From Rhodoferax sp. (GTDB lineage: Bacteria; Pseudomonadota; Gammaproteobacteria; Burkholderiales; Burkholderiaceae_C): a stretch of DNA of 38,708 nt. Location of the stretch: positions 1 to 38,708 of the forward strand of contig NZ_JAAFHA010000032.1 in assembly GCF_010365055.1 (NCBI RefSeq), given 5' to 3'. Below, piece by piece: positions 1 through 8,355 of this stretch (the first letter of the stretch is position 1; each line of letters opens with the position of its first letter). A program made the translations under genes and the position numbers. The notes under the pieces were generated by a model. It ran no database searches. It saw nothing but the letters and a program-made list of their open reading frames with translations, and was not told where the DNA came from.

Positions 1-50
1 TTGGGCTTTATGCTGTCACCGTGGCTTCTCGGACGCTGCTTTCCTCAGTT

Positions 51-413
51 ATTTTTTCCCCACTCACTCCCCCCGCCCTCTCTCGCCCCGCCGGGCGAAA
101 GAGGGAGCGAACAGCCCCATTTGGCTGCGTCTTTGAAGGTGGGAGGTACACGCGCCGCCTGGCGTTGGGGTCGCGCTGGATCTGTTTGATCTGAGTGAAG
201 TGTTTCTGGACGACGAACCGAGAAATCCAGGGCAAGCCAGCTGATGCGACGCCGAATTTGGCTAGGGCGACCGGTCGCTGCGTTGCCTTCACTTTGAGGC
301 CAGCGCGCCGTGGAGCGCAAAGTTCCCACCTACAAAGACGCGGCCAAATGAAGCTCCCCTCTTTCGCCCGGCGGGGCGAGAGAGGGGTTGGGGGAGTGAG
401 TGGGGGAAAAATA
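51..413. repeat. large imperfect inverted repeat, arms of about 95 bp
   Basis: The left arm (about 51-146) and right arm (about 322-413) are reverse complements over nearly their whole length. Both contain a GC-rich core (left CGCCCCGCCGGGCG, right CGCCCGGCGGGGCG) flanked by CTCTCT or AGAGAG tracts, then a CATTTGG or CCAAATG block, then a GGTGGGA or TCCCACC block. The roughly 175-bp centre has no convincing gene. All reading frames through it are short and proline/arginine-rich, so I take it as non-coding. It could be two opposed copies of a dispersed repeat or a MITE-like element. No transposase or clear target-site duplication was seen. Confidence 0.75.
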
Positions 414-423
414 GATAAAGAAT

Positions 424-442
424 TGACTGCGTGCCGCAGTCA
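424..442 (-). terminator. hairpin, possible xth terminator
   Basis: TGACTGCG (424-431), a 3-nt loop and CGCAGTCA (435-442) form a perfect 8-bp stem. Read on the minus strand it is followed by a T-rich stretch that runs into the right arm of the inverted repeat. It lies about 80 nt past the xth stop, so it may end the thyA-eamA-folA-xth transcript. On the plus strand the following sequence is A-rich, so termination would act mainly on minus-strand transcripts. Confidence 0.45.
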
Positions 443-473
443 CTGAAAAACAAAAAAACTTATGCAATTTATC

Positions 474-512
474 CCTCTAGCCCCCGTCCAGCCTTCCTCT
501 GCAGCTATCAAT
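474..512 (-). repeat. dispersed Comamonadaceae-type repeat, copy 1
   Basis: On the minus strand it reads GATAGCT, then a variable spacer, then GGACGGGGGCTAGAG. It begins about 10 nt after the xth stop codon and has the same sense as xth. Related copies are at 1331, 9522, 19645, 23924 and 28086. Confidence 0.7.
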
Positions 513-522
513 ACAAGAACAA

Positions 523-1302
523 TCAAATCTTTGCAACGTCCGCCAGCGTCACCACCACGGGCGCGTGGTCACTGGGGCGTTCGTTCTTGCGCGGGCTCTT
601 GTCAATCACACAGCTGGTCACCAAGGGCTTGAGTGCGTTGCTGACCAGAATGTGGTCAATGCGCAGCCCCTGGTTGCGGCGAAAGGCCGCGTTGCGGTAA
701 TCCCACCACGAATAGCTTTTGGCGGGCTGCGCAAACAGGCGGTAAGCGTCATGCAGGCCCAGCGCGATCAGCGCGCGCAGTTGGTAACGCTCTTCTTCGG
801 TGCAATGGATGGTGTCTTTCAGACCCACCGGGTCCCACACATCGGCATCGTCGAAGGTGATGTTGTAGTCGCCCAATAGCACCAGTTGGGGATGCTTGAT
901 CAGCTCGGCACGGACCCAGTCGCGCAGGCCCTTGAGCCACGCCATCTTGTATTCAAACTTGTCGGAACCCGGCTCCTGGCCGTTGGGAAAATAGGCGCCG
1001 ATGACACGGATGCCCTTCACATCGGCACTGATTGAGCGCGCCATCTCGTCGTCAAAGCCGGGGATGTTTTTCACCATGTCGGTAGCGGGGGCGCGGGTGA
1101 GAAGCGCAACCCCGTTGTAGGTCTTCTGGCCGAAACACTGGGCTAAGTAGCCGGCCTGCGTGAAGGCGTCAAACGGAAACTTGTCGTCGGTCAGCTTGAG
1201 CTCTTGCAGCGCCAGCACATCGACCGGGTTGGCGGCCAGCCAGTCCAGCACCTGCGGCAAGCGCACGGTGAGCGAATTGATGTTCCAGGTGGCGAGTTTC
1301 AT
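523..1302 (-). CDS. xth: exodeoxyribonuclease III (AP endonuclease)
   Basis: Mg2+-dependent base-excision-repair nuclease of the exonuclease-endonuclease-phosphatase fold. It cuts abasic sites and removes 3'-blocking groups and 3' nucleotides from duplex DNA. The 259-residue length is normal for the family. Family motifs are all visible: N7 in TWNIN, metal-binding E34 in QELK, YFPNG (104-108), GDYN with D145/N147, SWWDYR (198-203), RIDHIL (214-219) and the terminal SDH (244-246), the catalytic Asp-His. It lies last in the thyA-eamA-folA-xth run on the minus strand, 67 nt after folA, and that gap is mostly repeat copy 2. No Shine-Dalgarno is evident. A TATATT hexamer lies 7 nt before the ATG, so it may have its own leaderless transcript. 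Confidence 0.96.
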   Translation of the reverse strand: MKLATWNINSLTVRLPQVLDWLAANPVDVLALQELKLTDDKFPFDAFTQAGYLAQCFGQKTYNGVALLTRAPATDMVKNIPGFDDEMARSISADVKGIRVIGAYFPNGQEPGSDKFEYKMAWLKGLRDWVRAELIKHPQLVLLGDYNITFDDADVWDPVGLKDTIHCTEEERYQLRALIALGLHDAYRLFAQPAKSYSWWDYRNAAFRRNQGLRIDHILVSNALKPLVTSCVIDKSPRKNERPSDHAPVVVTLADVAKI

Positions 1303-1330
1303 AATGAAGAATATATTGGATCAAGTTGGG

Positions 1331-1369
1331 CCCTAGCCCCCGTATTCATTTGGTTTACAGCTATCAAAA
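1331..1369 (-). repeat. dispersed Comamonadaceae-type repeat, copy 2
   Basis: On the minus strand GATAGCT, a spacer, then ACGGGGGCTAG. It starts directly after the folA stop codon (TAA, 1372-1370), in the folA sense, and fills most of the folA-xth gap. Confidence 0.7.
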
Positions 1370-1873
1370 TTAAACTTGCAAGGCCGCGCTGCGGCGGTGA
1401 TAGGTGACAAAGCTGAAATGTAAACCCGAAGCGGCGACCTGGCGCTCGCGCGCGCCCTGCACCCACTCCGGCCCGAACGCCGGCGCCAACGCATCGCCTT
1501 CAAAGTCGGCCTCGATTTCGGTCACCAGCGCCGCGTCGGCCAGCACCAGGGCCTGCGCATACAGCTCGGCGCCGCCAATCACCCAGGCGGTGCTCTCGGG
1601 CGGACACAGGGCGCAGGCCTCAGGCAGGCCCTGAGCGACCAGGGCGCCTTCGGCCTGCCAAGCGGCTTGCCGTGTCACCACGATATTAAGCCGCCCCGGC
1701 AGGGGGCGGAACTTCGGGGGCAAGGACTCCCAGGTCTTGCGCCCCATGATCACCGGTGAGCCCATGGTGGCACGCTTGAAATGGGCCATATCTTCTGGCA
1801 GACGCCAGGGCAACTGGCCATTGACGCCGATGACGCCGTTGCGCGCGCGCGCCAGAATGAGATTGAGTTTCAT
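1370..1873 (-). CDS. folA: dihydrofolate reductase
   Basis: Reduces dihydrofolate to tetrahydrofolate with NADPH, regenerating the cofactor oxidised by ThyA. The 167 residues fit the chromosomal DHFR family. Visible landmarks are the N-terminal strand with NGVIG (12-16), LPWRLPEDM with W23 and D28 (D28 matches the catalytic Asp27 of the E. coli enzyme), the MGRKTWESL block for NADPH binding, and the WVIGGAELY glycine pair. The reading frame is open further upstream, but the ATG at 1873 is chosen because the DHFR fold begins at MKLNLILAR and because this ATG overlaps the upstream stop in an ATGA, giving translational coupling to the EamA gene. Confidence 0.96.
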   Translation of the reverse strand: MKLNLILARARNGVIGVNGQLPWRLPEDMAHFKRATMGSPVIMGRKTWESLPPKFRPLPGRLNIVVTRQAAWQAEGALVAQGLPEACALCPPESTAWVIGGAELYAQALVLADAALVTEIEADFEGDALAPAFGPEWVQGARERQVAASGLHFSFVTYHRRSAALQV

Positions 1874-2766
1874 GCGGATGGTGTCAATGGTTTGGGTTGA
1901 CGGGAAGGAAGCAAGACGGCAGCAATCGCGGCCATCACGAACACAATGGCGACAAAATCCTGCCAGTGCGGCCATTCGCCGACGATGACGGTGGCCGCCA
2001 GGGTACCGACCATCGGCACGGCCATGATGCTCATGGCACTGGTGGTGGGCGGCAGATTGCGGGCCAAGCCCGACCAGATGACCTGGGCAAAGCCATAGTT
2101 GACGAAGGCACCATAGGCCAGGCTGGTCCACATCGCCGCAGAAAACCGCCAGCTCGGCCAAGGCTCGCTCATCCAGGCGATGCCCCACAGGCAGACACTG
2201 GCAAGCATCATCATCCACACCGTCAGCGTTTCCACCGGCAGCGTCAGGTGCGCGCGCCGCAACATCAGCGTCCCGAGCGCCCAGAGCAAAGCCGCCAACT
2301 CCATCCAGACAATGCCCAAGGGATGCCCCGACAGCGCCGTGAACTCGGTTGAGGTCAGCAACGCGATGGCCACCGCCACGGCGGCAGCGGCGAAGGCGAC
2401 GCGACGGGTCAGCGTTTCACCGAGAAACAGCACGCCAATCAGCACTGTCCAGATCGGCATGGTGAAACCCAGAATCGAAGCCCGTCCGGACGCCAGTTCT
2501 TTGACGCCCAGAATAGACGCCGTATGCCAGCCCAGCATATTGGGAATGCCCAGTGTGATGACTGAGCGCCATTCCGTGCCAACTGGCAACATGCGCAGAC
2601 CCCGCGCACGGTAAAAGACATAGAGCCACAGCGCGCCGCAGGTCATGGTGATGGCGCGAAAGTACAACGGTGTGATCTCGCGCAGTGAGAGCTTCATCAT
2701 CGGCCAGTTGATGCCCCACATCAGGGTGATGGCCACCAGGGCCAGCATCTGGCGACGGCTGATCAC
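1870..2766 (-). CDS. EamA/DMT-family permease (RhaT/YdcZ-like)
   Basis: Integral inner-membrane protein of the drug/metabolite transporter superfamily. About ten hydrophobic segments in two EamA halves are visible, the first beginning [15 protein letters not shown] and the second near [16 protein letters not shown]. The substrate is not predictable; relatives export amino acids or metabolites. I choose the GTG start at 2766, which overlaps the thyA stop by 4 nt (GTGA); the next ATG (2748, MLALV) is possible. The stop overlaps folA's ATG by 4 nt. It is thus sandwiched and co-translated between thyA and folA. About 298 residues is normal for the family. Confidence 0.88.
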   Translation of the reverse strand: MISRRQMLALVAITLMWGINWPMMKLSLREITPLYFRAITMTCGALWLYVFYRARGLRMLPVGTEWRSVITLGIPNMLGWHTASILGVKELASGRASILGFTMPIWTVLIGVLFLGETLTRRVAFAAAAVAVAIALLTSTEFTALSGHPLGIVWMELAALLWALGTLMLRRAHLTLPVETLTVWMMMLASVCLWGIAWMSEPWPSWRFSAAMWTSLAYGAFVNYGFAQVIWSGLARNLPPTTSAMSIMAVPMVGTLAATVIVGEWPHWQDFVAIVFVMAAIAAVLLPSRQPKPLTPSA

Positions 2767-3596
2767 ACCGCCACCTGGGCCTTGATGGCGGGGTGGCACT
2801 CGTAGCCCAGCACCTCAAAATCTTCATACGCGTAGTCGAAAATCGACGCCGGCCGGCGCTTGATGTTCAGCGCCGGATAGGCCAAAGGCGTGCGGCTCAG
2901 TTGCAGCGCCACCTGCTCGGCGTGGTTGCTGTAGACATGGCAGTCGCCGCCGGTCCAGATGAAGTCGCCGACGTCCAGGTCGCATTGCTGCGCCACCATG
3001 TGGGTCAGGAGCACGTAGCTGGCGATGTTGAAGGGCACGCCCAGAAAGATGTCGGCGCTGCGCTGGTACAACTGGCAGCTCAATTTGCCTTTGCCGCCCG
3101 GGCTTTGCGCGGGCGCCACGTAAAACTGGAAAAAAGCGTGGCAAGGCATGAGCGCCATCTTGTCGAGCTCGGCCACGTTCCAGGCACTGACGATGATGCG
3201 GCGCGAATCGGGATTGCTCGTGAGCAGCTGGATGGCTTGCGCAATCTGGTCAATATGACCGCCGTCGGGTGTCGGCCAACTGCGCCACTGCACGCCGTAG
3301 ACCGGGCCCAGATCACCGTCAGGGCGGGCCCATTCGTCCCAGATGGTGCAGCCGCGTTCCTGCAGCCACTTCACGTTCGAGTCGCCGCGCAGGAACCACA
3401 GCAATTCCAGAACGATGGCCTTGAGGAACACTTTTTTGGTGGTGACCAGCGGAAAGCCCTCGTTCAAATCGAAGCGCATCTGATAGCCAAACACGCTGGT
3501 GGTGCCGGTGCCGGTGCGGTCGGCCTTGAACACGCCGTGGGTCGACACATGGCGCAGGAAGTCTTCGTATTGGGAACGGATGGGGTGGGAGGTCAT
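2763..3596 (-). CDS. thyA: thymidylate synthase
   Basis: Methylates dUMP to dTMP using methylene-tetrahydrofolate and releases dihydrofolate, which FolA recycles. The 277-residue protein shows the family signature with nucleophile C152 in [11 protein letters not shown], phosphate-binding R27 in DRTGT, R132/R133 in the [10 protein letters not shown] block, [17 protein letters not shown] (178-194) and the dUMP-contacting DCHVYSNH (218-225). It is the first gene of a minus-strand unit, followed with 4-nt overlap by the EamA gene and then folA. The ATG at 3596 begins the conserved N-terminus. A divergent thioredoxin-like gene starts 61 bp away. Confidence 0.97.
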   Translation of the reverse strand: MTSHPIRSQYEDFLRHVSTHGVFKADRTGTGTTSVFGYQMRFDLNEGFPLVTTKKVFLKAIVLELLWFLRGDSNVKWLQERGCTIWDEWARPDGDLGPVYGVQWRSWPTPDGGHIDQIAQAIQLLTSNPDSRRIIVSAWNVAELDKMALMPCHAFFQFYVAPAQSPGGKGKLSCQLYQRSADIFLGVPFNIASYVLLTHMVAQQCDLDVGDFIWTGGDCHVYSNHAEQVALQLSRTPLAYPALNIKRRPASIFDYAYEDFEVLGYECHPAIKAQVAV

Positions 3597-3657
3597 AGGA
3601 GCGGTATTTTCCTACAAGTTCAGTCATGTCGACGCCAAGGCTATAGTCACCGTCATC

Positions 3658-3987
3658 ATGCAAACCCTCGTTAGCGCCGACCAGATTGAGCACTTGAAAG
3701 CTACAAAGCCGGTGCTCCTCCTTTTTGGGGGCTCAAAGTGCGGCGTTTGTCAGGCCATCAAGCCGAAGCTGGAACGCCTCATGGCGCAGCAACACCCCGA
3801 AATTGCGCTGGTCTACATCGACTGCGTTGAGAGCCCGGACATCTGCGCCCAGCACGGCGTTTTCAGCCTGCCCGTGGTGCATTTGTACATTGAAGGCCAG
3901 CTGTGCCTGGAGCGCGGCCGCAGTTTCAGCCTGGTGGAGTTGGGCGTTGTAATTGAGCGCATCTACCGCTTGTGGACAGCATCGTAG
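3658..3987 (+). CDS. thioredoxin-family protein with CGVC active site
   Basis: A 109-residue single-domain thioredoxin-like protein with no signal peptide, so probably cytoplasmic. It has the redox pair C28-G-V-C31 and the cis-proline region SLPVVHLY (P72). This active site is not the CGPC of classical TrxA, and two extra cysteines (C56, C63) are present, so a dedicated partner rather than general thioredoxin duty is likely. The frame is open further upstream into thyA, but the ATG at 3658 gives the usual domain length. A TATAGT hexamer lies 10 nt upstream and there is no clear ribosome-binding site. Convergent with the FAD dehydrogenase that ends at 4016. Confidence 0.82.
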   Translation: MQTLVSADQIEHLKATKPVLLLFGGSKCGVCQAIKPKLERLMAQQHPEIALVYIDCVESPDICAQHGVFSLPVVHLYIEGQLCLERGRSFSLVELGVVIERIYRLWTAS

Positions 3988-4015
3988 GGCCGCATTTTGA
4001 GTGCCCTTGCCTGTG

Positions 4016-5455
4016 CTAAACCCGCACCACCCGCCCCGGATTCATCAAATTCTGCGGGTCCAGCGCCTGCTTGATGGCGCGCATCATGTGCAGGGCGACA
4101 GGGGACTTGTAATGCGCCAGATGATCGACTTTCAGGCTGCCCACGCCATGTTCGGCCGAGATCGAGCCGCCAAAAGCTTGCACCGAGTCAAACACCAGGC
4201 TATTGACCCGCGCTTCATCGTCACGCAAAAATTCTGCCGCATCCGCGCCCTCGGGCGCCTGCACGTTGTAGTGCAGATTGCCGTCACCCAGGTGGCCAAA
4301 GTTGACCAGACGCACACCAGGAATCGCTTGCTGTAAGAGCGCATCGGTGGCGCGCACAAAGTCGGGAATGCTTGAGACCGGCAACGAGATGTCGTGCTTG
4401 ATGTTGAGCCCCTCCAGGGCTTGTGCCAGCGGAATACTTTCACGCACATGCCACAGTTGTTTCGCCTGCGCCAGCGTCTCACTCACCACCGCATCCGTGA
4501 CGCAGCCCTGCTCGAGGGCGGTTTCCAGCAGGCGCTCGAACTGCGCGTGGGCGTGCCGTTCGGATTCATGATCCGAGTTCTCCAGCAGCACGCAAAACGG
4601 CGCATCCAGGTGCAGTGGCACCCGCAGTTGCGGGAAGTGTTTGGCGACCAGGCTCAAGGAAAATTGCCCCATCGCCTCAAAGCCGGTCAGCCCGGCGCCC
4701 AGGTGCCGGTGCGCCAGCCCCAACAGAGTGACAGCCGCCTCCAGCGACGGCACGGCGGCCCACGCGGTCAGTTGGGCGGCAGGCAGCGGATACAGCTTCA
4801 GGGTGGCGGCCGTGATGATGCCCAGCGTGCCTTCCGACCCAATGAACAGATCTCGCAGGTCATAGCCCGTGTTGTCTTTGCGCAAACCACTCAAACCGTG
4901 CCACACCTCGCCCTGCGCGGTGACCACCTCCAGCCCCAGGCACAGGTCGCGCGTGTTGCCGTAGCGCACCACCTGCGTGCCGCCGGCGTTGGTGCCCAGG
5001 TTGCCGCCAATGGTGCAGGTGCCTTCGGCGGCCAGGCTCAGCGGAAACAGCAAATTCGCTTCCTCGGCACGTTCCTGCACGCTTTGCAGAATGCAGCCCG
5101 CCTCTACCGTCATGGTCAAGTTGTCGGCGTCCAGACTGCGCACGGCGTTCATGCGTTGCAGGCTCAGCACAATCTGGCGGCCAGAATCGTCTGGCGTGCT
5201 GCCCACCGCCAGACCGGTGTTGCCGCCTTGCGGCACGATGCTCACGCCGCTCGTGGGATGTCGCTGCAGCAAGTGATAGGCCGCGCAGGCACTCACCACC
5301 CGTGCCACCTCATCGGTGCAAGCGGGCCGAACGACGGCCAGTGCTTTGCCATGAGAGCGTTTGCGCCAGTCCTGCTCCCAGGCCGTCAGGTCACCGTCGG
5401 TGAAGACATGGGCGCTTCCGACAATGTGGCGAATTTCATCCAGCAGGGTTTGCAT
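4016..5455 (-). CDS. FAD-linked 2-hydroxyacid dehydrogenase (GlcD/DLD family)
   Basis: Oxidises a 2-hydroxyacid, most likely D-lactate, glycolate or 2-hydroxyglutarate, using FAD. It has the FAD_binding_4 domain in the N-terminal half, with PQGGNTGLAVG (75-85) and GTCTIGGNLGTNAGG (145-159), and the FAD-oxidase C domain with FGHLGDGNLHYN and the terminal SAEHGVGSLK. The 479-residue length is that of stand-alone GlcD or D2HGDH-type enzymes. The ATG at 5455 is preferred over an ATG at 5482 that overlaps the upstream gene. It follows the DUF2069 gene with a 4-nt gap on the same strand, so the two are probably co-transcribed. The exact substrate cannot be told from motifs. Confidence 0.9.
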   Translation of the reverse strand: MQTLLDEIRHIVGSAHVFTDGDLTAWEQDWRKRSHGKALAVVRPACTDEVARVVSACAAYHLLQRHPTSGVSIVPQGGNTGLAVGSTPDDSGRQIVLSLQRMNAVRSLDADNLTMTVEAGCILQSVQERAEEANLLFPLSLAAEGTCTIGGNLGTNAGGTQVVRYGNTRDLCLGLEVVTAQGEVWHGLSGLRKDNTGYDLRDLFIGSEGTLGIITAATLKLYPLPAAQLTAWAAVPSLEAAVTLLGLAHRHLGAGLTGFEAMGQFSLSLVAKHFPQLRVPLHLDAPFCVLLENSDHESERHAHAQFERLLETALEQGCVTDAVVSETLAQAKQLWHVRESIPLAQALEGLNIKHDISLPVSSIPDFVRATDALLQQAIPGVRLVNFGHLGDGNLHYNVQAPEGADAAEFLRDDEARVNSLVFDSVQAFGGSISAEHGVGSLKVDHLAHYKSPVALHMMRAIKQALDPQNLMNPGRVVRV

Positions 5456-5459
5456 AGCT

Positions 5460-5855
5460 TCAGCTTTCTTTGATGGCACCATTGAGGCGCAAGCGAACGT
5501 GCAGCGCGCAGGCAGTGAACAGGCTCAAGCACAGGGCCACTTCGACCATCGCCAGATAATTGCCCGGTGCTTTGTCACTGTAGGCACGCACCACGCCTTC
5601 GGTGAAATACAGCCACACCATCAGGCTGACCCAGCGGTAGGTGTACATGCGGTTTTTCAACAAGCCGGCCAGCGGCAGGCACAGCGGCAACACTTTGAGC
5701 GCCAGCCAGGAGCCACCCGGGCGAATCGGGGCCAACCACAGCTCCCAGGCCAGCCCCAGCACGATCAGCCCCAGCAGACTGCCCACGGCCAGCACACGCG
5801 TGGTGCGCACCGAGGCGGAGGCGCTGTTTTGTTCTTTGTTTTTGGACGTATTCAT
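5460..5855 (-). CDS. DUF2069 small membrane protein
   Basis: A 131-residue inner-membrane protein with about four hydrophobic segments: VLAVGSLLGLIVLGLAW, then LALKVLPLCLPLAGLL, SLMVWLYFTEGVVRAY and MVEVALCLSLFTACALH. The pattern including NRMYTYRWVSL and YFTEGVVRAYSD matches DUF2069, a family of unknown function common in beta- and gammaproteobacteria. The start at 5855 is chosen (MNTSKNKEQ), because an earlier ATG at 5882 would overlap the divergent YihY gene. Only 21 nt separate the two divergent ATGs, and a TATGAT hexamer lies 9 nt upstream of this start. Confidence 0.82.
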   Translation of the reverse strand: MNTSKNKEQNSASASVRTTRVLAVGSLLGLIVLGLAWELWLAPIRPGGSWLALKVLPLCLPLAGLLKNRMYTYRWVSLMVWLYFTEGVVRAYSDKAPGNYLAMVEVALCLSLFTACALHVRLRLNGAIKES

Positions 5856-5876
5856 TGCAGTGGCATCATAGCGGCC
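5856..5876. promoter_or_regulatory. 21-bp divergent intergenic gap with overlapping -10-like boxes
   Basis: Only 21 nt lie between two divergent ATGs. The sequence GCATCATAGC supplies TATGAT on the minus strand, 9 nt before the DUF2069 ATG, and CATCAT on the plus strand, 7 nt before the YihY ATG. If both are used, the transcripts are leaderless and the promoters overlap. No -35 match is convincing. Confidence 0.35.
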
Positions 5877-7127
5877 ATGCACCTGCCCGCTCCCCCGCCC
5901 GCCACACCAACTTCAAGCTTGCCCCAGCGTCTTGAAGCCGTGTTCAAAGACCTGTCCAAGTTCCCCTGGAAAAGCACGGCCATCACCCTGCGCGAGCGCT
6001 TCTCGCAAGACCGTCTGGGCTTGACCGCCAGCAGCTTGACGTTCACCACGACGATGGCGCTGGTGCCCTTGGTGACCGTGGCGCTGGCCATCTTCACGGC
6101 CTTTCCCATGTTTGCCAAGCTCCAGAGCGTGTTGCAGCAGTGGTTGGTCAACAGTCTGATTCCCGACAACATTGCGCGCCAGGTGTTGGGCTACCTGACC
6201 CAGTTTGCCGGCCAGGCCAGCAAACTGGGGGGTGCCGGTATTGCCCTGTTATTGATCACGGCAGTGGCGCTGATTTTGACCATCGATCACACGCTCAACA
6301 GCATCTGGCGTGTGCGCACGCGCCGGCCCCTCGGCCAGCGCGTGCTGGTGTATTGGGCCGCCCTGACCCTGGGGCCGTTGTTGCTGGGCCTTAGTCTGAG
6401 CATCACGTCTTATGCCATTTCAGCGTCCAAAGGTGTGGTGGGCGTCATGCCCGGCGGCGTGCAGCTGCTGCTCGACGTGTTGCAGTTTTTCCTGATGGCC
6501 TTGGGCATGGCGGCGATGTACCACTTTGTACCCAACACCTGGGTGAAATGGGGCCACGCCTGGGCCGGTGGCCTGTTTGTCTCGGCCGGCATTGAGTTGG
6601 CCAAGAAGCTGCTGGCCCTGTACCTGGGCAAGGTGCCCACCTACTCGGTGCTGTACGGTGCCTTTGCCACCGTGCCGATCCTGTTGATCTGGATTTACGT
6701 GGCCTGGGTCATTGTGCTGCTGGGCGCCGTGATTGCGGCCTACCTGCCCAGCCTGCTCTCGGGCATACAACACCGCGGCCAATCGCAGGGCTTGCAGTTT
6801 CAACTGGCGTTGGAGACGCTGCAGCAGCTGGACCGCGTGCGCGCCACGGATGTGAAAGGCTTGACGACCGATCAACTGTCCGCGCTGCTGCGGGTCGACG
6901 CGCTGCAACTGGAGCCAGTGCTGGAAACCTTGTCCGAACTGGACTGGATCGGCTTGCTCGATGAAGAGTTCAAGGGCGAAACGGCACGCTATATCATGCT
7001 GTCCAACCCCGACACGACCCCACTGGCGCCGCTGCTCGACACACTCTTGTTACGACAGGAAGAAAGCACCCGAAGTTTGTGGCAAAACGGCCGCTGGCCC
7101 TTGTTGAAACTGCGTGATGCACTATGA
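5877..7127 (+). CDS. YihY/BrkB-family inner-membrane protein
   Basis: A 416-residue membrane protein of the YihY/virulence factor BrkB family (formerly mis-annotated as ribonuclease BN). After a cytoplasmic N-terminus come about six membrane segments, with the family hallmarks DRLGLTASSLTFTTTMALVP, TIDHTLNSIWRV near the middle and YSVLYGAFATVPILLIWIYV. The roughly 130-residue C-terminal extension, from about residue 300 (IQHRGQSQGLQFQLALE onward), is soluble and looks like a winged-helix domain, as in many proteobacterial members. No biochemical role is firmly established for the family. The start at 5877 is set by the divergent DUF2069 gene. Confidence 0.88.
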   Translation: MHLPAPPPATPTSSLPQRLEAVFKDLSKFPWKSTAITLRERFSQDRLGLTASSLTFTTTMALVPLVTVALAIFTAFPMFAKLQSVLQQWLVNSLIPDNIARQVLGYLTQFAGQASKLGGAGIALLLITAVALILTIDHTLNSIWRVRTRRPLGQRVLVYWAALTLGPLLLGLSLSITSYAISASKGVVGVMPGGVQLLLDVLQFFLMALGMAAMYHFVPNTWVKWGHAWAGGLFVSAGIELAKKLLALYLGKVPTYSVLYGAFATVPILLIWIYVAWVIVLLGAVIAAYLPSLLSGIQHRGQSQGLQFQLALETLQQLDRVRATDVKGLTTDQLSALLRVDALQLEPVLETLSELDWIGLLDEEFKGETARYIMLSNPDTTPLAPLLDTLLLRQEESTRSLWQNGRWPLLKLRDAL

Positions 7128-7254
7128 ATAATATAGCAACATGGATGCCATTGCGCATCAAGATGCACGACCCAACCACCGACATTTGAAAACGACCACC
7201 GAAGGCAATCGCTCGATCAGTGCCCGAATGGCGTTACGAAGGTCGGAGAGACAG

Positions 7255-8355
7255 TTAGGGACAGTATGGTGCCGTGTCCGCCAAAGCGTCAAGGCGAGGA
7301 GCTGCCCAGACACAATTGCGGCCTTGTGCCTTGGCCAAGTAAAGCGCCTCGTCGGCGCGTTCAATCAAGCTCGACGTACTCTCCCCTTTTGCCAAATAGG
7401 CAACTCCGATGGACACGCTGATTGGCCGTTCTTGAAGGGCCGGAATCCGTAATTGCCCGATCTTGGCGCGAATGCGCTCACACGCTGCAAACGCCAGCTC
7501 GTCAGAATCGGCATCGAGCAACACAACGAATTCTTCACCGCCGTAGCGGGCAACATAATCCATCGTGCGGATCGAATTGCCCAGGCACTTCCCCACCAAA
7601 ACAAGGACTTCATCACCGACGGGATGTCCAAACGTATCGTTGATCTGTTTGAAGTGATCGAGATCAATCATGCACAAGGTGATTCCGCGGCACAGTTGGC
7701 GTTCGTAGCGAGCGTTCTCAACTTCCAATCTTTGCATCAAATCGCGGCGATTGAAGAGGCCAGTGAGTGAGTCGCGTTGGGCCAGTTCACCGATTTTCGC
7801 AACCGCCAAGGCGAGATCTGCCCGAACCTTGCTGATATAGCCGCCCATCAGACTCACAAAAATCATGACGGTCGCCAGAGCCATCAGGTTGATCATCTCA
7901 AGGGTGACTTGCACGCGCTCCGGTTGCATGGATGCCATCACGGCAATCACCCCGGCATAGCCCGCGATTCCGATGATTCCAACGCGCGCCATCTGACGAA
8001 AATTCAAGCGCAAGACGCCGAAAAGAAGTGGCACAGGCAGGAACATCAGGAAGGCACCCCGTGCTTCGTCGGCTTGGGATATAAGCACCATGGCAGCGAC
8101 CAAGGAGACGATGAGTTGTATCTCAGTCATGCTTGGATCTTGCAGTCGCAGGTTCCAACCGCTGCGGAGCATGACGAAGAACGCAGCATTGACCGCCGTG
8201 GCCCCGATTAACCAATACGCCGGTAGCGATGATGGCAGGTACCCCAGCCACGCGGAGGCCTGCGCGAGCGCAGCGCAAACCACATACGTGGTCGCCGCCA
8301 TCAAAAACCGGCGCATCCGCAGGGCCTGCTTTGCCCCTGTTTCCGCAATTGTCAT
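7255..8355 (-). CDS. membrane-anchored diguanylate cyclase (GGDEF)
   Basis: Makes cyclic di-GMP from two GTP. The N-terminal half (about residues 17-175) holds five or six membrane segments of an unassigned MASE-like sensor. A short helical linker leads into a complete GGDEF domain: RDSLTGLFNRR (194-204), DLDHFKQINDTFGH (231-244) and the catalytic GGEEF (272-276). An inhibitory-site motif RTMD (263-266) sits five residues upstream of GGEEF, so product feedback inhibition is expected. No EAL domain is present. The ATG at 8355 is preferred over one at 8385 because a GGGAGAAGG Shine-Dalgarno lies just before it. Convergent with the YihY gene. The signal sensed is unknown. Confidence 0.93.
   Translation of the reverse strand: MTIAETGAKQALRMRRFLMAATTYVVCAALAQASAWLGYLPSSLPAYWLIGATAVNAAFFVMLRSGWNLRLQDPSMTEIQLIVSLVAAMVLISQADEARGAFLMFLPVPLLFGVLRLNFRQMARVGIIGIAGYAGVIAVMASMQPERVQVTLEMINLMALATVMIFVSLMGGYISKVRADLALAVAKIGELAQRDSLTGLFNRRDLMQRLEVENARYERQLCRGITLCMIDLDHFKQINDTFGHPVGDEVLVLVGKCLGNSIRTMDYVARYGGEEFVVLLDADSDELAFAACERIRAKIGQLRIPALQERPISVSIGVAYLAKGESTSSLIERADEALYLAKAQGRNCVWAAPRLDALADTAPYCP

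Noticed and set aside
7655..7670. FNR-like GTGAT-CGAG-ATCAA
   Set aside because: It lies inside the conserved FKQIND codons of the GGDEF domain, not near a promoter.
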